In this document: positions 9,290 to 18,392 of the stretch, piece by piece | How positions within the stretch are numbered: position 1 is the stretch's first letter | Layout: each line of letters starts with the position of its first letter | NCBI RefSeq assembly: GCF_007954355.1 | Contig: NZ_VOLR01000020.1 | Location: 24,108 to 88,107, forward strand | Origin: Colwellia hornerae | Lineage (GTDB): Bacteria > Pseudomonadota > Gammaproteobacteria > Enterobacterales > Alteromonadaceae | Direction: 5' to 3' | DNA: 64,000 nt | Program-made: the position numbers and the translations under genes | Notes under the pieces: model-generated | The model's database searches: none | Seen by the model: only the letters and a program-made list of their open reading frames with translations | What the model was told of the DNA's origin: nothing

Positions 9290-9688
9290 ATGAAATACCC
9301 TATCGTATTAAAGAAAATAATTGGCGTTGAAAACTACAAGACGTACGTACCTGATTTACCCGGTTGTGAAGGTAACGGGGTAAGTATTGATGTCTCTTTA
9401 AATAATATTAATGACAGTATTGCTGCACATCTTTCTATATTGGCTGAATATGGTGAAGCCATTCCACACGCAACAACGATTGAAAATCATCTCGCAGCCT
9501 ACCCAAATGTTATCTGGTGTATTATTGATATCGACATAACACCCTATTTAGGCAAGAGCCATAAAATCAATGTCACATTGCCGGAATTGTTGATCAAACA
9601 AATTGATAACCGAGTCAGTAAATCCTCAGCCTATAAAACACGTTCTGGCTTTATCGCCAGTGCATGTATCAGTGAGTTAAATAAATAA
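9290..9688 (+). CDS. hicB: HicB-family antitoxin, no HicA partner
   Basis: A 132-residue protein with the HicB fold: MKYPIVLKK at the start, YVPDLPGCEGNG, a helix with IAAHLSILAEYGEAIPHAT, and a C-terminal ribbon-helix-helix DNA-binding segment (INVTLPELLIKQIDN). HicB normally neutralises the mRNA interferase HicA and represses the operon. No HicA reading frame (about 60 residues, His in HRxGSH) was found on either side, so it is an orphan. ATG 9290 with AGAGGT eight bases upstream is the start; an open extension back to GTG 9167 runs through the GGGGTT boxes and is not believed coding. Confidence 0.85.
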   Translation: MKYPIVLKKIIGVENYKTYVPDLPGCEGNGVSIDVSLNNINDSIAAHLSILAEYGEAIPHATTIENHLAAYPNVIWCIIDIDITPYLGKSHKINVTLPELLIKQIDNRVSKSSAYKTRSGFIASACISELNK

Positions 9689-9691
9689 GAA

Positions 9692-9727
9692 TTTTTCCTG
9701 AATTATTATTTATAAATTCAGGAAAAA
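9692..9727. repeat. Stem-loop after hicB
   Basis: A 13-bp perfect stem TTTTTCCTGAATT/AATTCAGGAAAAA with a 10-nt loop starts 3 bp after the hicB stop. It lacks a trailing T-run, so it may protect the 3' end or terminate weakly. Confidence 0.6.
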
Positions 9728-9836
9728 ATAAGAAGGAGTAAGACGTAACAACGTTCATAGAGATAAACGCTGCCAGGTGAGTTATGAGGATTATTAAAGC
9801 AAGTGCTATAAATTGATAATAGTATTTTATTGTTAG

Positions 9837-9886
9837 GCTTGTTTGATAAACATCACAGCCCGATAAACTTTATCAATAAAACAAGC
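9837..9886. repeat. Inverted repeat between hicB and bioD
   Basis: GCTTGTTTGATAAA (9837-9850) pairs imperfectly with TTTATC-AAT-AAAACAAGC (9869-9886). It lies in the 264-bp gap between convergent hicB and bioD. No T-tract follows on either strand, so its use as terminator is uncertain. Confidence 0.45.
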
Positions 9887-9952
9887 AACAAATAGGTTAA
9901 ACCAACCAACTTATTTCTCGTTCTATCTATGCTTGAGGGTAAAGCTATGCCG

Positions 9953-10642
9953 TTAAGTCCGGGCAGTTATTGAAGATACATCGACGCTCGAAACGGCTTT
10001 ATTGATGTCTATTTCAAAACCAAGTTGAGCAATCATAGGTGCTGGAATAAGTGTTTTGAGTTGAGCTATATTTTCAGTAAGATAATTCATTGGCTCGGCG
10101 CAATTTGCTACCCATCCAATACAATCAAGACCATCGGCTACTATTGCTTCATAGGTGAGTACCGCATGATTTAAACACCCTAGTTTCATATTCACCACTA
10201 ATATGACCTGCTGTTTTGTTTGCTGTACAAATTCAGACAAAAACTTACCTTTACCTAAAGGTAATCGCCAACCTCCAGCACCTTCGGTAATGACAATATC
10301 GCAGGCCCTAGCAATAACACTATCGTAACCTGCATTTATATCAGCAAGTTTAATGTCAACACTCATTAAAGCAGCGGCGATGTGTGGAGCTATCGGCTGT
10401 TCAAATGCAATAGGGTTAATTTCACTAATACCTTGTCCACAGTTTGCTTGTTGCAACAATAATTGTGCATCTTCATTTACCAGTATTTCACCCTGCGCTG
10501 TATGCTTAAGCGCACACCCTGCAGATATAGGTTTAAATACAGCAACTTGATAATCTTTTTTGACTAAAGCTGCGGTCAGTATTTGCGCAAAATAGGTTTT
10601 TCCAGCATCAGTATCTGTGGCAGTAATAAAAATTTTAAGCAT
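9953..10642 (-). CDS. bioD: Dethiobiotin synthetase
   Basis: Closes the ureido ring: 7,8-diaminopelargonate plus CO2 and ATP give dethiobiotin. At 229 residues it has the family length. The P-loop TATDTDAGKTYFA lies at residues 7-19, and VITEGAGGWRLPL is the second nucleotide-binding region. It is the last gene of bioBFCD; its start overlaps the end of bioC by 8 nt, implying translational coupling. Confidence 0.95.
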   Translation of the reverse strand: MLKIFITATDTDAGKTYFAQILTAALVKKDYQVAVFKPISAGCALKHTAQGEILVNEDAQLLLQQANCGQGISEINPIAFEQPIAPHIAAALMSVDIKLADINAGYDSVIARACDIVITEGAGGWRLPLGKGKFLSEFVQQTKQQVILVVNMKLGCLNHAVLTYEAIVADGLDCIGWVANCAEPMNYLTENIAQLKTLIPAPMIAQLGFEIDINKAVSSVDVSSITART

Positions 10643-11420
10643 TTAATTTTACCAGAATTGCAGAATACACTTTATAAGTTGCCGGATAAATACCACTAGG
10701 CTCTTGAAAGTTTTGGTAACTGTTAGTCATTTTTTGCCATTTATCTTTACCCGCTAAACCTTTGCCTTTCTGTTTAGGGACATGATTTGCGCCAAGCCCT
10801 TTCAGTTCTCGCGCCAGATGTATAACATTTTGATATTCTAATACTAGGTCCTGAGATTTTTGTTCAAGTAATTTACATGAGGCCTTATCAAAAATAGCTT
10901 TTAGGTCTGCCTGTGTTTTAAAGTCAATCACGTGTTGTTCATCATCGACTTGTGCCCAAGATGATTTTAATTCATGTAATGTGCCATCGAGTAAGGTTGA
11001 AAATATAAACAATCCTCCTGGTTTGAGCACCCTTAAAATTTCTTCAATAATAACATCGAGTGGATCACACCACTGAATAACCAAATTAGAATAAATAACA
11101 TCAATCGTGTTGGCTTTAAAAGGCAAGTAATAAGCATCAGCTTCTAACCAGCAGATCTCCTTACTCCGATTTTCCTGAGCAAAAGACAGCATTTTAGCTG
11201 AAATATCAACACCAATAGTTTGCTGAAATTTACTGGCGAGAATATCAGTAAAAAAACCGGTACCTGAGCCCAAGTCAACGACGGTTAGATCTGAACGATT
11301 GGGTAATAAAGACATTAAGTTTTTACCCGTATAGCGTTGTAATCGAGATGAAATATCATACGACTGACTGGCTAAGCCAAAGGACTTGGCTATTTTAATT
11401 CTGTTTAATACTTCAGGCAT
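10635..11420 (-). CDS. bioC: Malonyl-ACP O-methyltransferase
   Basis: SAM-dependent methyltransferase that caps malonyl-ACP so that fatty-acid enzymes can build the pimeloyl chain for biotin. The 261-residue protein has the SAM motif VVDLGSGTGF (47-56) and the class I motif LKPGGLFIFST. Its ATG shares one base with the bioF stop, and it overlaps bioD by 8 nt. A BioH-type esterase gene is not in this window. Confidence 0.94.
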   Translation of the reverse strand: MPEVLNRIKIAKSFGLASQSYDISSRLQRYTGKNLMSLLPNRSDLTVVDLGSGTGFFTDILASKFQQTIGVDISAKMLSFAQENRSKEICWLEADAYYLPFKANTIDVIYSNLVIQWCDPLDVIIEEILRVLKPGGLFIFSTLLDGTLHELKSSWAQVDDEQHVIDFKTQADLKAIFDKASCKLLEQKSQDLVLEYQNVIHLARELKGLGANHVPKQKGKGLAGKDKWQKMTNSYQNFQEPSGIYPATYKVYSAILVKLNA

Positions 11421-12559
11421 TAACCTAAGACCTCATTTAAACAATCGGCTAAGTAATTGATATCGCTTTCCTTATGGCTGGCCGTTATGGTTACGCGTAA
11501 CCGAGAGCTATTTTTAGCAACCGTTGGTGGGCGTATCGCGGTTAGCCAAATACCTCTGTTTTTCAAATATTGACATATTTCTAGTGTTCTTTTTTCGCTG
11601 CCAATTACAATAGCGTGAATAGAAGACGACGACGGAATTATTGTTATTTGACTATCAAGTTTAGTTGATAAAAGTGCACTTAATTCGATGATGTGATCTC
11701 TGCGCCAAGACTCATTTTGAACAAGCTTGATGCTGGCCTTCGTCGCCCAAGCAACAGCTGGAGATATCGCTGTTGAATAAATATAATGACGAGAAAAATT
11801 GACTAAGTAATCATAAACATCTTCATCACAAGCGATAAATGCGCCACTGGTGGCTAAAGCTTTACCAAAGGTTGCCATAACAATATCGACCTGACCAAAG
11901 CTACTACTGCCCTGACCGGTATGACCAACAATACCAATACTATGCGCATCATCCATGTAAAGCATAGCTTGTTGCTGCTTGGCAATATTAATTAACTGAG
12001 TAACGTCTGCACGATTGCCATCCATGCTAAAAACACCTTCAGAAATGATAAGTTTATTTTCAAAAAGACTTTTAGCGAGATGTTGCTCAAGCTGTTGGTG
12101 ATCATTATGTAAATAACGCTTCACGGAAGCTTCACTTGCCAGTGCACCATCGATTAAAGAAGCGTGACTTAATTTGTCTAAAATAAATTGGCAGTCTTTT
12201 TTACCCAATGCTTGTAATACACCGGAATTAGCCGCAAAACCACTGCTATAAAGTAAGCACCTTGGTTTATTTAACCACTGACAAACTTCATCTTCTAGGG
12301 CTTGGTGTGCATAATGAAAACCAGTGATCAAACTTGAAGCGCTCGCGCAGCTGCCGTATTTATCGACACCTTCTTGCAAGGCTTTATTTATTAAAGGATG
12401 ATGATTTAAGCCGAGATAATCATTAGAAGAAAAATTTAAATAACGTTTTCCTGCAACAACAACCTCCCGACCATTTTGCTCACTGATACATTGGCGTTGG
12501 CGATATTGTGATTTTTCTTTTTGCTGAGCGACTTGCTCAGCAATAAAGTTAAAAGACAT
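11420..12559 (-). CDS. bioF: 8-amino-7-oxononanoate synthase
   Basis: PLP enzyme condensing pimeloyl-ACP (or -CoA) with alanine to give 8-amino-7-oxononanoate. It has 379 residues, near the 384 of E. coli. Landmarks: FSSNDYLGL near 43-51, the YMDDAHSIG aspartate region (201-209) and the Schiff-base lysine Lys233 in [12 protein letters not shown]. It lies 35 bp after bioB in the same unit. Confidence 0.96.
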   Translation of the reverse strand: MSFNFIAEQVAQQKEKSQYRQRQCISEQNGREVVVAGKRYLNFSSNDYLGLNHHPLINKALQEGVDKYGSCASASSLITGFHYAHQALEDEVCQWLNKPRCLLYSSGFAANSGVLQALGKKDCQFILDKLSHASLIDGALASEASVKRYLHNDHQQLEQHLAKSLFENKLIISEGVFSMDGNRADVTQLINIAKQQQAMLYMDDAHSIGIVGHTGQGSSSFGQVDIVMATFGKALATSGAFIACDEDVYDYLVNFSRHYIYSTAISPAVAWATKASIKLVQNESWRRDHIIELSALLSTKLDSQITIIPSSSSIHAIVIGSEKRTLEICQYLKNRGIWLTAIRPPTVAKNSSRLRVTITASHKESDINYLADCLNEVLG

Positions 12560-12594
12560 AGATTTCAGCTTGGCTCTTGGTCTGTAAATTAACG

Positions 12595-13641
12595 TTAAAG
12601 CGCAGCGTCGTAAAAAAGTTCTTTATTTTGCTGATTGACAACCGCAGTCGTTATCTTTTGCTCGGTGTCTATATCATCAGTGGCCACTGTTTCAGTGTTA
12701 ATGCCCAATTTTGCAAATAACTGCATATCTTTATTGGCTTCAGGGTTGCCTGTCGTTAACAATTTGCAACCGTAAAATATTGAGTTGGCACCGGCTAAGA
12801 AACACATTGCTTGCATTTGCTCATTCATTGCATCGCGTCCAGCTGATAAACGCACATGGCTTTTAGGCATCATGATACGAGCAACCGCAATACAACGAAC
12901 AAAATCAAAAGCTTCTAAATCGTCAACATCTGCGAGTGGTGTTCCGGCAATTTTTACCAGCATATTAATAGGAACACTTTCTGGATGCTTAGGCAAGTTG
13001 GCTAATTGTGCTAAAAATGAAGCTCTGTCTTGAGCATTTTCACCTAAACCAACAATACCACCGCTACAAACTTTCATGCCCGAATCACGGACATTTTGTA
13101 GTGTATCTAATCGGTCTTGGTAGCTGCGCGTGGTGATAATAGAGTTATAATGTTCAGGCGAAGTATCCAAGTTGTGGTTATAATAATCTAACCCGGCTTC
13201 TTGTAATTCATCGGCCTGACCACCGTTAATCATACCTAATGTCATACAGGTCTCTAAGCCAAGTGCCTTAACACCTTTAACCATCTCTAGTACAAAAGGC
13301 ATATCGCGAGCTTTAGGATTTCTCCAGCCTGCCCCCATACAAAAACGCGTCGAACCTTGTTCTTTTGCTACTTTTGCAGCTTCTAATACTTTTTCAACTT
13401 CCATCAAGCGTTCTTTTTGAACATCAGTATTATAACGTGCACTTTGCGAGCAATATTTACAATCTTCCGGGCAAGCACCGGTTTTGATTGATAATAAGGT
13501 ACTCACTTGTACTTCATTGGGATTAAAGTGTTCACGATGAACGGTTTGAGCTTGAAACATAAGGTCACTAAAAGGTATAGCAAATAATGCTTCCACTTCT
13601 GCTATTGACCAATCATGACGAGGTATATTCGTTTGTGACAT
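12595..13641 (-). CDS. bioB: Biotin synthase
   Basis: Radical-SAM enzyme inserting sulfur into dethiobiotin. The 4Fe-4S motif CPEDCKYC places Cys57, Cys61 and Cys64; the [12 protein letters not shown] stretch and the conserved [17 protein letters not shown] segment (Arg ligand of the 2Fe-2S cluster) are also present. The 348-residue length is normal. AAAGG lies six bases before the ATG. First gene of bioBFCD, transcribed from the promoter overlapped by the BirA site at 13721-13753. Confidence 0.97.
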   Translation of the reverse strand: MSQTNIPRHDWSIAEVEALFAIPFSDLMFQAQTVHREHFNPNEVQVSTLLSIKTGACPEDCKYCSQSARYNTDVQKERLMEVEKVLEAAKVAKEQGSTRFCMGAGWRNPKARDMPFVLEMVKGVKALGLETCMTLGMINGGQADELQEAGLDYYNHNLDTSPEHYNSIITTRSYQDRLDTLQNVRDSGMKVCSGGIVGLGENAQDRASFLAQLANLPKHPESVPINMLVKIAGTPLADVDDLEAFDFVRCIAVARIMMPKSHVRLSAGRDAMNEQMQAMCFLAGANSIFYGCKLLTTGNPEANKDMQLFAKLGINTETVATDDIDTEQKITTAVVNQQNKELFYDAAL

Positions 13642-13699
13642 GTGAAACCTTTACTGTAAAATGTAAATGTGAAAATTGCATCGCTAAATATTAGCAGGT

Positions 13700-13753
13700 A
13701 ATCTATACGCCAGTCATTAATTGTCAACATAAAAAACATTGCAAGCTTTACAT
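13700..13753. promoter_or_regulatory. BirA operator and bioB promoter in the bioB/bioA gap
   Basis: TTGTCAACA (13721-13729), 15 bp, then GCTTTACAT (13745-13753): each half matches seven of nine positions of the BirA operator TTGTAAACC-N15-GGTTTACAA, and the spacer is exact. On the minus strand the bioB promoter -35 TTGACA (13722-13727) lies inside the left half, with -10 TAGATT (13700-13705) 16 bp away. The right half abuts the bioA ATG. Repression by biotinyl-AMP-bound BirA of both arms is inferred from the E. coli arrangement. Confidence 0.75.
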
Positions 13754-15055
13754 ATGAATAAAAAACATACAGATTTGATCGATTTTGATAAAAAACATGT
13801 TTGGCATCCCTACACATCGATGTCTAATCCACTGCCTTCCTATTTAGTTGAATCGGCGAAAGGCGTCTATATAAAGCTCGCCACAGGTGAAGAACTTGTT
13901 GATGGCATGTCGTCGTGGTGGTCAGTATTGCATGGCTATAACCATCCAAAGTTAAATCAAGCACTTATTGAACAGACGCAAAAAATGGCACATGTTATGT
14001 TTGGAGGTTTAACGCATGAACCGGCCATTAATTTGTGTAAGAAGCTCATAGATATTACGCCAGAGCCGTTACAAAAGGTTTTTTTATCTGACTCTGGCTC
14101 TGTATCGGTAGAAGTTGCCATTAAAATGTCATTACAGTACTGGCACAGTCAAGGCAAAAGTGAAAAACACAAATTGTTGACCGTTAAAAATGGCTACCAT
14201 GGTGACACTTTTGCTGCGATGTCGGTGTGCGACCCTGTTAATGGCATGCACCAGATTTTTGAAAGTGTCTTAATGAAAAATATTTTCGCTCCCGCGCCAC
14301 AAAGCGACTTTTATCAGCCATGGGACAACACTGAGTTAGCGACTTTAACAGCCTTGTTTGCACAACACCATAACGACATTGCTGCCTTTATTATTGAGCC
14401 TATTGTCCAAGGTGCTGGAGGTATGCGCTTTTATCATCCTCAGTATTTAAAGGCCTGCCGAGCATTATGCACCCAATATCAGGTGTTATTTATTGTTGAT
14501 GAAATTGCTACCGGTTTAGGTCGAACAGGAAAAATGTTTGCTTGTCATTGGGCGGATATAAGTCCTGACATTATGTGTTTAGGGAAAACCCTGACCGGCG
14601 GTTATATGACCCTTGCCGCTACATTATGTACACAAGAAATTGCAAAAACCATCAGTGATGGAGAAGCCGGATGTTTTATGCACGGCCCAACGTTTATGGC
14701 TAACCCTCTAGCTTGTGCGGTAGCAAATGCAAGTCTAGATCTTTTGGCAACAGGAGAATGGCAACAGCAAGTGAGTTTTATAGAAGATTATTTAACGCGA
14801 CATTTATTAGCGTTAAATCAACACTCAAGAGTAAAAAATGCCCGGGTATTAGGCGGTATAGGTGTGGTTGAAACAAAGGTCGCGGTTAATATGGCAAAGA
14901 TACAAAAAAGATTTGTTGAATTGGGTGTCTGGATCAGACCGTTTGGTAAACTTATTTACATTATGCCGCCATTTATTAGTGACGAACGAGCGTTAGCGAC
15001 ACTTGTTAAGGCGATAAGCACGGTACTCGATGAACAGCAGTGCTTTGAAGATTGA
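13754..15055 (+). CDS. bioA: Adenosylmethionine-8-amino-7-oxononanoate aminotransferase
   Basis: PLP class III aminotransferase that uses SAM as amino donor to make 7,8-diaminopelargonate. HVWHPYTSM near the start is typical of BioA, GYHGDTFAAMSVCDP is the substrate region, FIVDEIATGLGRTG carries the PLP aspartate and LGKTLTGGY the Schiff-base lysine (about residue 278). ATG 13754 is chosen because the upstream in-frame TTG 13739 lies inside the BirA operator; no clear Shine-Dalgarno sequence precedes either. It is divergent from bioBFCD. Confidence 0.96.
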   Translation: MNKKHTDLIDFDKKHVWHPYTSMSNPLPSYLVESAKGVYIKLATGEELVDGMSSWWSVLHGYNHPKLNQALIEQTQKMAHVMFGGLTHEPAINLCKKLIDITPEPLQKVFLSDSGSVSVEVAIKMSLQYWHSQGKSEKHKLLTVKNGYHGDTFAAMSVCDPVNGMHQIFESVLMKNIFAPAPQSDFYQPWDNTELATLTALFAQHHNDIAAFIIEPIVQGAGGMRFYHPQYLKACRALCTQYQVLFIVDEIATGLGRTGKMFACHWADISPDIMCLGKTLTGGYMTLAATLCTQEIAKTISDGEAGCFMHGPTFMANPLACAVANASLDLLATGEWQQQVSFIEDYLTRHLLALNQHSRVKNARVLGGIGVVETKVAVNMAKIQKRFVELGVWIRPFGKLIYIMPPFISDERALATLVKAISTVLDEQQCFED

Positions 15056-15083
15056 GCTAAACTTATTTGCTGCTAGTTAAAAC

Positions 15084-15112
15084 GGCGTAAAAGTTATTAA
15101 TAATTTTACGCC
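15084..15112. terminator. Hairpin between convergent bioA and a membrane-protein gene
   Basis: GGCGTAAAA (15084-15092) pairs with TTTTACGCC (15104-15112), which overlaps the stop codon of the minus-strand gene. On the minus strand GTTTT follows. It probably serves both genes, though the T-tracts are short. Confidence 0.6.
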
Positions 15113-15474
15113 AAGTTAAGCTTCACTAATATATAGATGACCCAAGCAACCGTTATCGTCAGTAACAAGACGATATTAAAGTGCTTACTGTCTTGTTTTC
15201 TTCTCGTGCGATAATGATCAACAATTAAACAAAGGTAACTACAGAGTGCACTTACCCAAAGTACGATATATAAATAACCGGTTAATGGCGTTAGCCAAAA
15301 TTGCCTTATTTCAATATCTCTAAAGCGCAATAAACCATAATCTTGCTCTGGTGCCGCATAATAAGACATAACAATAGCAAAAATGAATAATATCCAGCCG
15401 CTTAATGCCAAAGTTCGGCTTAATATGATCCAAAAATCTGTTGAATGTCGCCTGTTTTTTAATCCCAATATCAT
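15106..15474 (-). CDS. Small inner-membrane protein of unknown function
   Basis: Not recognised beyond being a membrane protein. The 122 residues contain three hydrophobic segments (about 15-40, 65-88 and 100-120) joined by short charged loops, with basic ends (KNRRHS, HYRTRRKQ) that would sit in the cytoplasm. It faces bioA and is divergent from asnS. No catalytic motif is visible. Base composition matches the neighbours. Confidence 0.6.
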   Translation of the reverse strand: MILGLKNRRHSTDFWIILSRTLALSGWILFIFAIVMSYYAAPEQDYGLLRFRDIEIRQFWLTPLTGYLYIVLWVSALCSYLCLIVDHYRTRRKQDSKHFNIVLLLTITVAWVIYILVKLNLA

Positions 15475-15672
15475 TGATTCAAACCCTCTAAAGTCAATAT
15501 TACTGTTTTTTGTTTTTATATAGACCGGATCAGCAACTTTTACTTGTTAAACACCGCAGTAAAGGTAACATATCACACCTTAAAGTTAGTGCAAATAAAT
15601 TCAGTATTCTACACTGGGTCTCTGCATCGACAAAATCTATGACAATAATTAAACAAAGAAAAGAGGTTGATA

Positions 15673-17073
15673 ATGTCAGTTATCTCAATCACTGATGTAC
15701 TTGCTGGTAAGTACCCAGTAAGTGAAGCAGTTACAGTACACGGATGGATCCGCACACGCCGTGATTCTAAAGCAGGTATTTCATTCCTAGCGGTTCATGA
15801 TGGATCATGTTTTGATGCTATTCAAGCTATCGCACCAAGTGATCTCGATAATTATCAATCAGAAATATTAAAATTAACTACGGGTGCTTCTGTAAAGGTC
15901 ACCGGTATTTTGGTTGAATCTCCGGGCCAAGGACAATCCTTTGAAATTCAGGCGACTAAGGTAGAAATACTTGGTTTGGTTGATGACCCTGATACCTATC
16001 CTATGGCAGCTAAACGTCACAGTATTGAATTTTTACGTGAACAAGCCCATCTTCGTGCTCGTACTAATATGGGTGGAGCTGTTGCTCGTGTTCGTAATAC
16101 GTTAGCACAAGCGGTTCATCGTTTTTTACACAGTAAAGGTTACTTTTGGATCAGCACGCCGTTAATTACCGGCTCAGATTGTGAAGGCGCTGGCGAAATG
16201 TTCCGTGTTAGTACACTTGATATGGAAAACTTACCTCGCACCGATAAAGGTAATGTTGACTACGCTAAAGATTTTTTTGGTAAAGAAACGTTCTTAACCG
16301 TTTCAGGTCAATTGAACGTAGAGACTTACGCGTGTGCCCTTTCAAAGGTTTATACTTTTGGACCGACCTTCCGTGCTGAAAACTCTAACACAACACGTCA
16401 TCTTGCAGAATTTTGGATGATTGAACCAGAAATCGCTTTTGCTGATTTGTCTGATGCTGCTGACCTAGCAGAAGAAATGTTGAAATATGTTTTCCAAGCT
16501 GTGCTTGATGAACGTAGTGATGACATGAATTTCTTCCAACAGCGCATTGATAAAACAGTTATTGACCGTATGAATTCTGTTATTAATAATGATTTTGTCC
16601 GTTTAGATTACACTGACGCTATTACGATATTAGAAAATTGTGATAAGAAATTTGAAAATAAAGTGGCTTGGGGTGTTGATCTTAACTCAGAGCACGAGCG
16701 TTACTTAGCCGAAGAACATTTTAATGGCCCAGTAGTGTTACAAAATTACCCGAAAGATATTAAATCATTTTATATGCGCTTAAATGATGATGGCAAAACC
16801 GTTGCTGCTATGGATATATTAGCGCCAGGCATTGGCGAAATCATTGGTGGCAGTCAACGTGAAGAACGTCTTGACGTCCTTGACGCACGATTAGCAGAAA
16901 TGAATTTAAATCAAGATGATTACAGTTGGTATCGCGACTTACGTCGTTACGGCACTGTTCCTCATTCAGGTTTTGGTTTAGGTTTTGAACGTTTAGTCGC
17001 TTATGCAACCGGTATGCAAAACGTTCGTGACGTAATTCCTTTCCCAAGAACGCCAAACAACGCCGCGTTCTAA
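15673..17073 (+). CDS. asnS: Asparaginyl-tRNA synthetase
   Basis: Charges tRNA-Asn with asparagine in the cytosol. The 466-residue protein has the N-terminal OB anticodon-binding domain ([16 protein letters not shown]) and a class II catalytic core: motif 2 region [20 protein letters not shown] and motif 3 [10 protein letters not shown] near the C terminus. ATG 15673 has AGAGG six bases upstream; the in-frame TTG at 15667 is less likely. Confidence 0.97.
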   Translation: MSVISITDVLAGKYPVSEAVTVHGWIRTRRDSKAGISFLAVHDGSCFDAIQAIAPSDLDNYQSEILKLTTGASVKVTGILVESPGQGQSFEIQATKVEILGLVDDPDTYPMAAKRHSIEFLREQAHLRARTNMGGAVARVRNTLAQAVHRFLHSKGYFWISTPLITGSDCEGAGEMFRVSTLDMENLPRTDKGNVDYAKDFFGKETFLTVSGQLNVETYACALSKVYTFGPTFRAENSNTTRHLAEFWMIEPEIAFADLSDAADLAEEMLKYVFQAVLDERSDDMNFFQQRIDKTVIDRMNSVINNDFVRLDYTDAITILENCDKKFENKVAWGVDLNSEHERYLAEEHFNGPVVLQNYPKDIKSFYMRLNDDGKTVAAMDILAPGIGEIIGGSQREERLDVLDARLAEMNLNQDDYSWYRDLRRYGTVPHSGFGLGFERLVAYATGMQNVRDVIPFPRTPNNAAF

Positions 17074-17093
17074 CGATAGAAGACGATTTTAAT

Positions 17094-17120
17094 AAAAAAC
17101 CTCTTAATTGAGGTTTTTTT
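17094..17120. terminator. Bidirectional terminator after asnS
   Basis: AAAAAACCTC/GAGGTTTTTT stem around a TTAATT loop, with A-run on the left and T-run on the right. It serves asnS and the convergent GNAT gene. Confidence 0.93.
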
Positions 17121-17138
17121 ATTAGTGAAATACCGAGA

Positions 17139-17558
17139 TTACTTAATCAGCTCTTTGACCATAAAATATTTACAGCCCGTTTTTGGGTAATTTTCTTGTA
17201 CCCATTTCGTTTGATAACCCTGCTTTTTATAGAATGGCATAGCTTGAAAGTTCAGGGTATCGAGCATACTTAATGTGCATCCCCTTGCCATTGCGGCTGT
17301 TTCAAGTTGCGTTAATATGTTAACACCAATATTCTTACCTCTAAGTGACTCGTCGACCCAAAGCGTATTAATTAATAGCCAATTACCAAAGGTGCGTGCT
17401 GATGAACCGGCAATAATATTACCGAGTTCATCCTTTATTTGAATAGCTAATGGCTTTCGTTCACTTACTTCCCAATGAGCCCAATTGAATTCGGCGATCT
17501 TTTTATCTAAAAAATCGATTAGTGCCGGTTCAGGCGCATCTAAAATTTCAATATTCAT
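17139..17558 (-). CDS. GNAT-family N-acetyltransferase
   Basis: Acetyl-CoA-dependent transferase of unknown substrate, 139 residues. The acetyl-CoA loop region is WVDESLRGKNIGVNIL (about 72-87), followed by ARGCTLSMLDTLNFQAMPFY, the typical GNAT motif B with a tyrosine near the end. It starts 15 bp after the stop of the nitroreductase gene and is probably cotranscribed with it. Confidence 0.85.
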   Translation of the reverse strand: MNIEILDAPEPALIDFLDKKIAEFNWAHWEVSERKPLAIQIKDELGNIIAGSSARTFGNWLLINTLWVDESLRGKNIGVNILTQLETAAMARGCTLSMLDTLNFQAMPFYKKQGYQTKWVQENYPKTGCKYFMVKELIK

Positions 17559-17573
17559 CCACTACCCTTAGCT

Positions 17574-18122
17574 TTATAAATACGACACGTGAGACGCTAT
17601 GGTTTTAGCGGGTTTAATAGGTCGCTGGTTTTCCGCTGTACCTATGTAAATAAAGCCAACGATATCATTGTTTTGGTCAATAGCTAAGTCGCGTTTTACT
17701 GCAGGATCATAGCTAAAATCTCCGGTTCGCCACACGGCACCATAACCTAAACTAAAGGCAGCCATTTGCATTGCATGAGCGCAACAACCTGCTGCTATGG
17801 CTTGTTCACTTTTTGGAACTTTGTCGTGCGCTTGATATTGTGTGCTAACAACAATAATTAACGGTGCACGATACGGCATGTTTTTAGCTTTTTGTATTTT
17901 GGCTTCAGTAAACTGCTGAGCTGTTGCTGCTTGCTCAAATATCTGGCTTAATTTATCTAAACCTTGTTCTTTGATAACGGTAAAAAACCAGGGTGATAAA
18001 CATCCGTGATCGGGTACGCGCATTCCAGCATTCAATATAAACTCAAGATCACTAGCAACAGGCGCTGGTGCGATTAACCTAGGATTAGATTGTCGTTGTA
18101 ATAATAATTCTTTGGCATCCAT
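17574..18122 (-). CDS. YdjA-like nitroreductase-family protein
   Basis: FMN-binding oxidoreductase of 182 residues, close in length and sequence pattern to E. coli YdjA: LLLQRQSNPRL, MRVPDHGCLSPWFF, YRAPLIIVVST, AAGCCAHAMQMAAFSLGYGAVWRTG, and IVGFIYIGT. The physiological substrate is unknown. In E. coli ydjA also neighbours sppA and ansA, and that order is kept here, which supports orthology. First gene of a two-gene minus-strand unit with the GNAT gene. Confidence 0.85.
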   Translation of the reverse strand: MDAKELLLQRQSNPRLIAPAPVASDLEFILNAGMRVPDHGCLSPWFFTVIKEQGLDKLSQIFEQAATAQQFTEAKIQKAKNMPYRAPLIIVVSTQYQAHDKVPKSEQAIAAGCCAHAMQMAAFSLGYGAVWRTGDFSYDPAVKRDLAIDQNNDIVGFIYIGTAENQRPIKPAKTIASHVSYL

Positions 18123-18392
18123 TAATTATACAGACTCTTTGGTAATTTCAATACTGTGGATTATATACCCGTTCTTATTCAAAGTGCACGCTGATAGCTC
18201 AATCTTGCTTGAATACCGACATAGATAATAATCAATAGGGGAAACCAACCGACCTTAAAAAATTAAAGCGGCAGTAAATAAGAGAAAATGTTCACCAATA
18301 ACACATTTATTTACTAATCAGACTACATAAATGATCAATAATTAAGTAGCATAGCCAGTAATTACCATTACATACTTACCGTGCCGGATATT

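Noticed and set aside
9692..9727. Rho-independent terminator of hicB
   Set aside because: The stem is strong but no T-tract follows on either strand, so it is listed only as a stem-loop.
13602..13817. Minus-strand open frame over the bioB/bioA gap
   Set aside because: It overlaps the promoter, the BirA site and both gene starts and has no protein-like features.
15510..15695. 61-codon plus-strand frame before asnS
   Set aside because: No ribosome site, overlaps the asnS start and has no recognisable pattern.
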